5,528 nucleotides of DNA from an uncultured Flavobacteriaceae bacterium (GTDB lineage Bacteria > Bacteroidota > Bacteroidia > Flavobacteriales > Flavobacteriaceae). The translations under genes and the position numbers were made by a program. Under the pieces are notes generated by a model. The model searched no databases. It was not told the origin of the DNA and worked only from the letters and a program-made list of their open reading frames with translations. Shown here one piece after another: positions 1 through 5,528 of this stretch. Positions within the stretch are counted from its first letter, which is position 1; each line of letters opens with the position of its first letter. The stretch lies in NCBI GenBank assembly GCA_938018045.1, contig CALIIP010000232.1, positions 1-5,528 of the forward strand, in the 5' to 3' direction.

Positions 1-24
1 AATTTAGATTAATAACTATTCTTA

Positions 25-56
25 GTCAGTTGAAATACTTATATTTGTCAGTTCAA
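25..56 (+). repeat. Direct repeat GTCAGTTSAA flanking the candidate maeB -10/-7 region
   Basis: GTCAGTTGAA at 25-34 recurs as GTCAGTTCAA at 47-56, nine of ten bases identical, with a 22-base period (about two helical turns). The second copy begins on the last base of the candidate -7 box. Because the one differing base is G versus C, the two copies also give an inverted pair, GTTGAA (29-34) and TTCAAC (52-57). The arrangement could be a regulator-binding site, but that is inference. No known operator is recognised, and a short repeat in an AT-rich leader can arise by chance. Confidence 0.4.
40..47 (+). promoter_or_regulatory. Candidate Bacteroidota -7 promoter box for the malic enzyme gene
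   Basis: TATATTTG fits the Bacteroidota sigma-A -7 consensus TAnnTTTG exactly. It ends 19 bases before the ATG at 67, which would give a very short 5' leader of roughly a dozen bases. No TTG or TTTG is present at the usual spacing of about 17-23 bases upstream, so the -33 element is absent or weak. The same octamer precedes ruvA. Sequence before position 1 is not visible, so further upstream promoters cannot be excluded. Confidence 0.45.
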
Positions 57-66
57 CCATACAAAT

Positions 67-2337
67 ATGAGTAATTCTAAATTAAGGCGCGAAGCGCTTT
101 TATATCACGCGAAACCAAAACCAGGAAAGATTGAAGTTGTACCTACCAAAAAGTATGCAACTCAACGTGATCTAGCATTGGCATATTCTCCTGGAGTTGC
201 AGCACCTTGCCTTGAGATAGAAAAGGATGTAAATAACGTTTATAAATACACGGCAAAAGGAAATCTTGTTGCAGTTATTTCTAACGGAACTGCCGTTTTA
301 GGATTAGGAAATATTGGTCCAGAGGCTTCAAAACCAGTAATGGAAGGAAAAGGATTGCTTTTTAAAATTTTTGCTGATATTGATGTTTTTGATATAGAAA
401 TTGATGCTACAGATGTAGATAAATTTGTAGAAACTGTGAAAGCAATTTCTCCAACTTTTGGCGGAATAAACCTTGAAGATATTAAGGCTCCAGAAGCATT
501 TGAAATAGAAAGAAGACTGAAAGAAGAATTGGATATTCCTGTGATGCACGACGATCAACATGGAACAGCAATTATCTCTGCAGCAGCATTAAAGAATGCT
601 GTTGATATTACTGGAAAAGACATAACAAAAATAAAATTGGTTGTAAATGGCGCAGGTGCAGCGGCAATATCTTGTACGAGATTGTATTTAAAACTCGGAG
701 TAAAAAGAGAAAATGTTGTTATGTGTGATAGCAAAGGAGTTATCAGAAAAGACAGAGAAGGCTTGACTGCCGAAAAAGCAGAATTTGCAACTTCACAAAA
801 TCTAGAAACTTTAGCAGATGCAGTAAAAAATAGAGATGTTTTTGTAGGCTTGTCTGTTGCAGATGTGTTAACACCAGAAATGTTGTTGACAATGAAGAAA
901 AAACCAATTGTGTTTGCAATGGCAAATCCAGATCCGGAAATAAATTACAAATTGGCTTTAAAAACAAGAGACGATATTATCATGGCAACAGGACGATCTG
1001 ATCATCCTAATCAAGTGAATAATGTGCTCGGTTTCCCGTTTATTTTTAGAGGAGCGTTAGATGTTCGTGCTACAAAAATTAATGAAGAAATGAAAATGGC
1101 AGCCGTTCATGCATTAGCAGACTTGGCTAAGCATCCAGTTCCAGAACAAGTAAATATTGTTTATGACGAAGTGAATCTTTCTTATGGTGAAGAATATATT
1201 ATTCCAAAACCATTTGATCCAAGATTGATATATGAAATTCCGCCAGCAATTGCAAAAGCAGCGATGGATTCTGGAGTTGCTTTAGAGCCTATTGAAGATT
1301 GGGATAAATATCGTGATCAACTGATGGAAAGATTAGGAACTGGAAGTAAAGTGGTAAGATTGCTTCATAATAGAGCAAAGTCTGATCCAAAGAGAATTGT
1401 ATTTGCAGAAGCAGATCATTTAGATGTGTTGAAAGCTGCACAAATAGTTCACGATGAAGGTATCGGAATTCCTATTTTATTAGGAAAAAAAGAAATTATT
1501 TTAGAATTAAAAAAAGAAATTGATTTCACAGATGATGTTCCTATTATCGATCCAAAATTAAAAGAGCAAAAAGCAAAAAGGAATGAATATGCTCAAAAAT
1601 ATTGGGATACAAGAAAAAGAAAAGGGACAAAATTATTAGACGCTCAAAAATTGATGCGAGAGCGAAACTATTTTGCTGCAATGATGGTAAATGAAGGTGA
1701 TGCAGATGGTTTAATTACAGGATATTCTCGTAATTACGCAACAGTTGTAAAGCCAATGTTGGAGTTAGTTGGAATGGCAAAAGGAGTTACAAGAATTGCC
1801 GCAACAAACTTAATGTTGACCAAAAGAGGTCCAATATTTTTAGCAGATACAACAATCAATATCAATCCGTCGGCAAAAGAATTGGTTAAAATATCTCAAC
1901 TTACTGGAGGTTTGGTAAAGATGTTTGGGATGAAACCAAATATTGCAATGTTGTCTTTTTCAAATTTCGGTTCGTCAGAATCTGAAGATGCAAAAAAGAT
2001 TAGAGATGCAATCTCTTATATTCACACACACAATCCTGAAGTTGTTATTGATGGTGATTTACAGGCAGACTTTGCTTTAAATCCTGAAATGTTGAAAGGA
2101 GAATTTCCGTTTTCAAAATTGGTAGATAAAAAAGTAAATGTATTGTTGTTTCCAAATTTGCATTCAGCAAATATCAGTTATAAGATGATGAAAGAATTAT
2201 ACGATGCAGAATCTATTGGACCGATAATGATGGGAATGAAAAAACCTGCGCATATTCTTCAATTAGGAGCAAGTGTAGATGAAATGGTAAATATGACTGC
2301 TGTAGCGGTTATTGATGCTCAAAATAAATCAAAATAG
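67..2337 (+). CDS. maeB: NADP-dependent malic enzyme, hybrid type with C-terminal phosphotransacetylase-like domain
   Basis: Cytoplasmic enzyme that oxidatively decarboxylates malate to pyruvate and CO2, normally reducing NADP+, and so links the TCA cycle to pyruvate and NADPH supply. The 756 residues match the usual length of the MaeB hybrid family. Residues ~18-150 form the malic N-terminal domain, with catalytic Tyr40 (AYSPGVAAPC) and Lys95 (MEGKG). Metal ligands are Glu137-Asp138 (NLEDI) and Asp163 (HDDQHGT). Residues ~160-400 are the dinucleotide-binding domain, with GAGAAA at 195-200, ANPDPEI at 286-292 and a substrate-binding NQVNN at 315-319. Residues ~425-750 are a phosphate acetyltransferase-like domain (SGFSR-like TGYSRNY at 551-557, DGDLQAD at 662-668, SYKMMKELYDAESIGPI ahead of the C terminus). 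In characterised hybrids this domain is regulatory and binds acetyl-CoA rather than acting as an enzyme. Here the Pta-type Ser-Arg pair is replaced by Gln732-Leu733. NADP preference is assumed from the family. The ATG at 67 suits the family N terminus and has an A-rich leader without a Shine-Dalgarno motif. Confidence 0.96.
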   Translation: MSNSKLRREALLYHAKPKPGKIEVVPTKKYATQRDLALAYSPGVAAPCLEIEKDVNNVYKYTAKGNLVAVISNGTAVLGLGNIGPEASKPVMEGKGLLFKIFADIDVFDIEIDATDVDKFVETVKAISPTFGGINLEDIKAPEAFEIERRLKEELDIPVMHDDQHGTAIISAAALKNAVDITGKDITKIKLVVNGAGAAAISCTRLYLKLGVKRENVVMCDSKGVIRKDREGLTAEKAEFATSQNLETLADAVKNRDVFVGLSVADVLTPEMLLTMKKKPIVFAMANPDPEINYKLALKTRDDIIMATGRSDHPNQVNNVLGFPFIFRGALDVRATKINEEMKMAAVHALADLAKHPVPEQVNIVYDEVNLSYGEEYIIPKPFDPRLIYEIPPAIAKAAMDSGVALEPIEDWDKYRDQLMERLGTGSKVVRLLHNRAKSDPKRIVFAEADHLDVLKAAQIVHDEGIGIPILLGKKEIILELKKEIDFTDDVPIIDPKLKEQKAKRNEYAQKYWDTRKRKGTKLLDAQKLMRERNYFAAMMVNEGDADGLITGYSRNYATVVKPMLELVGMAKGVTRIAATNLMLTKRGPIFLADTTININPSAKELVKISQLTGGLVKMFGMKPNIAMLSFSNFGSSESEDAKKIRDAISYIHTHNPEVVIDGDLQADFALNPEMLKGEFPFSKLVDKKVNVLLFPNLHSANISYKMMKELYDAESIGPIMMGMKKPAHILQLGASVDEMVNMTAVAVIDAQNKSK

Positions 2338-2350
2338 TACTATTTTAGTA
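2338..2350. repeat. Short inverted repeat after the maeB stop codon
   Basis: TACTA (2338-2342) and TAGTA (2346-2350) are perfect reverse complements around a TTT loop, starting one base after the maeB stop codon. With the stop codon, TAGTACTA (2335-2342) is also a perfect 8-base palindrome. A five-pair AT-rich stem with no following T-run is too weak for a convincing intrinsic terminator. It overlaps the first two bases of the candidate ruvA -7 box, so a protein-binding site is an alternative. Chance is also plausible. Confidence 0.3.
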
Positions 2351-2356
2351 TATTTG
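2349..2356 (+). promoter_or_regulatory. Candidate Bacteroidota -7 promoter box for ruvA-sprA
   Basis: TATATTTG matches TAnnTTTG and is identical to the box upstream of the malic enzyme gene. It lies in the 35-base gap, ending 16 bases before the ruvA ATG, so a transcript would begin only about ten bases before the start codon. No recognisable -33 TTG sits at the expected spacing; that stretch is the A-rich end of maeB. If real, it would let ruvA and sprA be transcribed independently of maeB. Read-through from maeB is equally possible because no terminator is evident. Confidence 0.42.
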
Positions 2357-2372
2357 AAAAATAACGAAAAGA

Positions 2373-2954
2373 ATGATAACTCATTTAAGAGGAAAATTAG
2401 TAGAAAAAAATCCTACATATGTAATTGTAGAGTGTAATGGTGTTGGTTATTATGCGCACATTTCTTTAAATACATTTTCTAGTATTCCAGATGAAGAGGC
2501 AATATTTTTATACACTTACTTATCAATTAAAGAAGATTCAAATACGCTCTTCGGATTTGTAAATAAAATTGAACGTGAAATTTTTAAACTATTGATATCA
2601 GTATCAGGAGTTGGACCAAGTATTGCTCGAACCATGTGTTCGTCAATGACAACCGAAGAAATACAACACGCAATTGCATCAGCAGATGTTGCTACAATTC
2701 AATCGGTTAAAGGTATTGGAGCAAAAACTGCGCAACGTGTTATTATTGATTTAAAAGACAAGATTATAAAAACATATGGAATTGATGATGTTTCGGTTTC
2801 ACAAAGCAATACAAACAAAGATGAAGCGTTATCAGCATTAGACGTATTAGGTTTTACTGCCAAGCAGTCTGAAAGAGTTGTTGATAGAATTTTAAAAGAA
2901 GATGGTACGATGAGTGTTGAAAATCTTATCAAGCAAGCACTTAAAAATTTGTAA
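2373..2954 (+). CDS. ruvA: Holliday junction branch migration complex subunit RuvA
   Basis: RuvA forms tetramers on Holliday junctions and loads the RuvB helicase motor, driving branch migration in recombinational repair before RuvC cleavage. The 193 residues are a normal full length. The N-terminal OB-fold domain is residues 1-~64 (MITHLRGKLVEKNP, then CNGVGYYAHI), including the acidic-pin pair Glu54-Asp55 (IKEDSNTLFGF) that contacts the junction centre. Two helix-hairpin-helix DNA-binding motifs follow: GVGPSIA at 79-85 and GIGAKTAQR at 114-122. A polar linker (~138-150) leads to the RuvB-binding domain III (~151-193: EALSALDVLGF, then ENLIKQAL). The start is fixed by the conserved N terminus; the leader is A-rich with no Shine-Dalgarno motif. 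Two in-frame stops (TAATAA, 2952-2957) end the gene, four bases before the sprA start. ruvB and ruvC are not in this window. Confidence 0.97.
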   Translation: MITHLRGKLVEKNPTYVIVECNGVGYYAHISLNTFSSIPDEEAIFLYTYLSIKEDSNTLFGFVNKIEREIFKLLISVSGVGPSIARTMCSSMTTEEIQHAIASADVATIQSVKGIGAKTAQRVIIDLKDKIIKTYGIDDVSVSQSNTNKDEALSALDVLGFTAKQSERVVDRILKEDGTMSVENLIKQALKNL

Positions 2955-2958
2955 TAAA

Positions 2959-3042
2959 TTGGAAAAGAGAATAATAAGATATAAATTTGTTGTAATTCTT
3001 GTGTTGAGTATTTTTACTCAAATGGATGTTTTTTCACAATCT
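2959..3042 (+). other. Signal peptide region of SprA (Sec type)
   Basis: Codons 1-28 encode a positively charged n-region (EKRIIRYK), a hydrophobic core (FVVILVLSIF, residues 10-19) and a polar end, TQMDVFSQS. Cleavage after the Gln of FSQ is typical of Flavobacteriia exported proteins and is the likeliest site. No lipobox cysteine is present, so this is a standard signal peptidase I substrate, as expected for an outer-membrane barrel. The exact cleavage position is inferred. Confidence 0.75.
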
Positions 3043-5528
3043 CCTCCTGCATTAAACCCACCAAATCTTAATCCACCATTAATTTCTCAAGATTCTACTT
3101 CTGTAGAAACAGATTCTATATCATTGCCATATAATTTTAATAACTCTCAAAGTGGAAATTTAATTTTAAATAATCCGTCAGAAATTGAAGTTACTTATGA
3201 TGCAGATATTGATATGTATATTGTTCGTGAAAAAGTAGGAGGTTACTTTGTTTCAGAACCAGTTTATATGACACCAAGTGAATATCAAGAGTATTCATTA
3301 AAAAAAGATATACAAGCACATTATAAAGAAAAATTAAAAGCAGTTGCAGGAAATACTGCTGGAAGTGCAGATGCGCAAAAGAATTTATTACCGACATATT
3401 ATATTAAATCTGGTTTATTTGAATCTATTTTTGGTGGAAATACAATTGAAGTGAATCCGCAAGGAAATGTACAAGTACAACTTGGAGTATTATCTCAAAC
3501 AATTGAAAACCCACAAATTTCAGAACGGAATAGAAAAAGTTTTACGTTTGATTTTGATCAACAAATATCTGCAAGTATTAATGCAAAAGTTGGAACACGA
3601 CTTAAAGTTACTGCTGCATATGACACACAATCTACATTTGATTTTCAGAATTTAGTAAAATTAGAATTTAATCCAGACACTGCATTTAGTGAAGATGATA
3701 TTTTACAAAAAATAGAAGTAGGAAATGTAAGTATGCCTATAAAAAACTCTTTGGTTACAGGTGCACAGAGTTTGTTTGGTTTGAAAACAAAATTGCAATT
3801 TGGAAAGACAACTGTTACAAGTGTTTTTGCCGAACAAAAGTCTCAAACAAGAACTGTAGCTGCACAAGGAGGCTCAACAATCAATGAGTTTGAAATGCGA
3901 GCAACAGATTATGATGCTGACAGACATTTCTTTTTAGCACAAGCATTTAGAGATAATTATGATACGGCTTTAGAAAACTTTCCGTTGATAAATAGCCAAA
4001 TTAATATTACAAAAGTTGAGGTTTGGATTACCAATCGCCAAGCGTCAACAGAAGATTTTAGAAATATTGTTGGAATTGCAGATTTAGGTGAACGCTTACC
4101 AGGAAATATTAACGGTACAGGAGTAACACCTTCTGCAGGAGTTCAGCAAGACCCAATAAATGGTGCGAATAATTTAGGAGATCCATTCAACCCAAATCTT
4201 ACTGCGATTCCAAATGGTGTAAGAGAAATTGCTACAGTTTCAGCATCACTTTCAACTTTTGGTTTTTCACAAGGAACAGATTATTCGGTATTAGAAAATG
4301 CACGCAGATTGCAGCCAAGTGAATATACAATTCATCCATTATTAGGATTTATATCATTAAATCGTCGATTAGGAGAATCTGATGTTTTGGCAGTTGCTTA
4401 TGAATATACTGTTACAGGAAATTCTGGTGTTTTTAAAGTAGGAGAATTAACTTCGGATGGTATTGTAGCACCAGAAAATTTGGTAGTAAAATTATTGCGT
4501 AGCGAAATCATAAATACGAGTGTTCCACTTTGGGATTTGATGATGAAAAACATATACTCATTAGGAGCATTTCAAATGTCTAGTGAAGGTTTTAGATTTG
4601 AATTATTATATCGTGATGATGCTACAGGAGTACCAACAAATATTTTTCAAAATTCCCAAACTGCAGGAATTCCAGATAAAACCTTATTAAATATTTTTAG
4701 TTTAGATAATTTAGACCAAAATCAATTTTCACTTCCAGAAGGTGACGGATATTTTGATTACGTCGAAGGCATCACCATAGATTCGCAAAAAGGTTTGGTA
4801 ATTTTCCCAACCGTTCAACCGTTTGGAGAAAGTTTACAACCTATTTTAACAGCACCTGCTGATGCGGTTTATATTTTTGATGAGTTGTATAGTAATACGC
4901 AGTCACAAGCAAGAAATAACTTTCAAAACAAAGACAAATACTTCTTAAAAGGGTACTACAAATCTGAAAGTGCAAACGGAATCCCTTTAGGCGCATTTAA
5001 CGTTCCGCAAGGTTCTGTAACCGTAACTTCAGGAGGTAGAGTGTTGCTAGAAGGAGTAGATTATGTTGTAGATTATCAAATAGGTAGAGTGCAAATAATC
5101 AATCCAGCACTAGAAGCCTCAAATGCTCCAATCGAAGTATCGGTTGAGAATAATTCAGTATTTAATTTACAAGCAAAACGTTTTATAGGAATTGATGTTG
5201 AGCATAAATTTTCTGACAAATTATACGCAGGATTTACATTCTTAAACTTACGTGAAAGACCTTTAACTCAAAAGACATTATTTAATGCCGAGCCAATAAA
5301 CAATACTATTTTTGGTTTAAATGCAGATTATGCAACTAAGGTTCCAAAATTTACTAAATGGGTAAATTACCTTCCAAATATCGATACAGATGTTGAATCT
5401 AACTTTTCTGTTCGTGGAGATTTTGCATATTTAATTCCAGGTTCACCTAAACAGGTTGAACTAGAAGGAGAAGCAACCACATATTTAGATGATTTTGAAG
5501 GTGCACAAATACCATTAGAATTAAAAAC
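2959..5528 (+). CDS. sprA: T9SS outer-membrane translocon protein SprA (gliding motility/secretion), N-terminal part, 3' end outside window
   Basis: SprA (Sov in Porphyromonas) is the very large outer-membrane beta-barrel translocon of the type IX secretion system; it exports adhesins, enzymes and gliding motility proteins. The frame is open for 856 codons to the window edge, roughly the first third of a protein usually near 2,400 residues. TTG at 2959 is chosen because it alone gives a full signal peptide: basic MEKRIIRYK, hydrophobic FVVILVLSIF, and probable cleavage near FSQ-S (~27/28). GTG 3001, TTG 3004 or ATG 3022 would destroy it; GTG 2914 and TTG 2917 would lie inside ruvA. A Pro/Asn-rich stretch (residues 29-40) follows. 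SprA-type blocks include residues ~190-330 (YDTQSTFDFQNLVKLEF from 221, AEQKSQTR from 291, FFLAQAFRDNYD from 324), PLWDLMMKNIYSLG (523-536), FPTVQPFG (616-623), LLEGVDYVVDYQIGR (696-710) and YLDDFEGAQ (842-850). No in-frame stop or frameshift was seen. It is probably co-transcribed with ruvA. Confidence 0.93.
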   Translation, partial: MEKRIIRYKFVVILVLSIFTQMDVFSQSPPALNPPNLNPPLISQDSTSVETDSISLPYNFNNSQSGNLILNNPSEIEVTYDADIDMYIVREKVGGYFVSEPVYMTPSEYQEYSLKKDIQAHYKEKLKAVAGNTAGSADAQKNLLPTYYIKSGLFESIFGGNTIEVNPQGNVQVQLGVLSQTIENPQISERNRKSFTFDFDQQISASINAKVGTRLKVTAAYDTQSTFDFQNLVKLEFNPDTAFSEDDILQKIEVGNVSMPIKNSLVTGAQSLFGLKTKLQFGKTTVTSVFAEQKSQTRTVAAQGGSTINEFEMRATDYDADRHFFLAQAFRDNYDTALENFPLINSQINITKVEVWITNRQASTEDFRNIVGIADLGERLPGNINGTGVTPSAGVQQDPINGANNLGDPFNPNLTAIPNGVREIATVSASLSTFGFSQGTDYSVLENARRLQPSEYTIHPLLGFISLNRRLGESDVLAVAYEYTVTGNSGVFKVGELTSDGIVAPENLVVKLLRSEIINTSVPLWDLMMKNIYSLGAFQMSSEGFRFELLYRDDATGVPTNIFQNSQTAGIPDKTLLNIFSLDNLDQNQFSLPEGDGYFDYVEGITIDSQKGLVIFPTVQPFGESLQPILTAPADAVYIFDELYSNTQSQARNNFQNKDKYFLKGYYKSESANGIPLGAFNVPQGSVTVTSGGRVLLEGVDYVVDYQIGRVQIINPALEASNAPIEVSVENNSVFNLQAKRFIGIDVEHKFSDKLYAGFTFLNLRERPLTQKTLFNAEPINNTIFGLNADYATKVPKFTKWVNYLPNIDTDVESNFSVRGDFAYLIPGSPKQVELEGEATTYLDDFEGAQIPLELK
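3004..3021. repeat. Perfect 7-bp inverted repeat in the sprA signal-peptide codons
   Basis: TTGAGTA (3004-3010) and TACTCAA (3015-3021) are exact reverse complements separated by TTTT. In the mRNA they would form a seven-pair stem with a four-base loop, beginning 45 bases after the TTG start and ending immediately before the in-frame ATG at 3022. The stem has only two G-C pairs, so stability is modest. It may be incidental to codons for a hydrophobic stretch, or could affect early elongation. Confidence 0.45.

Noticed and set aside
328..561. Reverse-strand open frame of 77 codons inside maeB
   Set aside because: It lies antisense to the conserved malic N-terminal domain, its product is Phe/Tyr/Lys-rich low-complexity sequence, and no family is recognisable. 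It is a shadow of the real gene.
743..967. Reverse-strand open frame of 74 codons inside maeB
   Set aside because: Its Leu/Phe-rich product resembles membrane protein only because it is antisense to Lys/Glu- and Ala-rich codons of the nucleotide-binding domain; nothing else supports it.
2338..2372. Possible intrinsic terminator between maeB and ruvA
   Set aside because: The five-pair AT-rich stem has no G-C-rich base and no T-run after it, so termination is not supported.
2699..2932. Reverse-strand open frame of 77 codons inside ruvA
   Set aside because: It is fully antisense to the second helix-hairpin-helix motif and domain III of RuvA, with no recognisable motif.
2982..2989. TAAATTTG, another match to the TAnnTTTG -7 box
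   Set aside because: It lies inside the sprA signal-peptide codons downstream of the TTG start. A transcript from it could be translated only from ATG 3022 and would lack the signal peptide, and it has no -33 element.
3191..3397. Reverse-strand open frame of 68 codons inside sprA
   Set aside because: It is antisense to the sprA coding frame, low in complexity, and without a promoter or relatives that I recognise.
3467..3655. Forward-strand open frame of 62 codons in another frame of sprA
   Set aside because: It overlaps a strongly conserved SprA block in the proper frame, and its Leu/His/Lys-rich product looks like frame-shifted reading.
1..5528. Search for an undescribed system: mobile elements, CRISPR-like arrays, structured RNAs, phase-variation repeats
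   Set aside because: Three long, conserved, co-directional genes fill almost the whole window with gaps of 66, 35 and 4 bases. Composition appears uniform, and no long repeats or unexplained coding regions were seen.

Overview
The window looks like a core chromosomal segment of a member of the Bacteroidota, most likely family Flavobacteriaceae. Three things point that way. The DNA is AT-rich. The starts have A-rich leaders without a Shine-Dalgarno motif, and two short intergenic stretches carry a Bacteroidota-type -7 promoter box (TAnnTTTG). The third gene encodes SprA, the outer-membrane translocon of the type IX secretion system (T9SS), which is confined to this phylum. The genus cannot be fixed from this sequence alone.

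Layout, all on the + strand. Positions 1-66 are a short leader with a candidate promoter and a near-perfect direct repeat. Positions 67-2337 encode a hybrid malic enzyme (MaeB type: malic enzyme fused to a phosphotransacetylase-like domain). Positions 2338-2372 are a 35-base gap with a second copy of the same -7 octamer and a small inverted repeat. Positions 2373-2954 encode RuvA, the Holliday-junction-binding protein. After a 4-base gap, position 2959 to the window end encodes the first 856 residues of SprA; the frame is open and the gene is cut by the window edge. SprA appears to start at TTG, so it is missed or badly shortened by a search that accepts only ATG.

The three genes do not form one pathway: central carbon metabolism (malate to pyruvate), recombinational repair, and protein secretion with gliding motility. 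The tight ruvA-sprA spacing suggests co-transcription. From memory, malic enzyme - ruvA - sprA is a recurrent gene order in Flavobacteriaceae, so the linkage looks inherited rather than recently assembled.

I saw no mobile element, CRISPR array, tRNA, rRNA or sign of horizontal transfer, and no undescribed multi-gene system. The points most worth a second look are the TTG start of sprA with a hairpin-forming repeat in its signal-peptide codons, the degenerate catalytic site of the phosphotransacetylase-like domain, and the repeated elements around the two candidate promoters.
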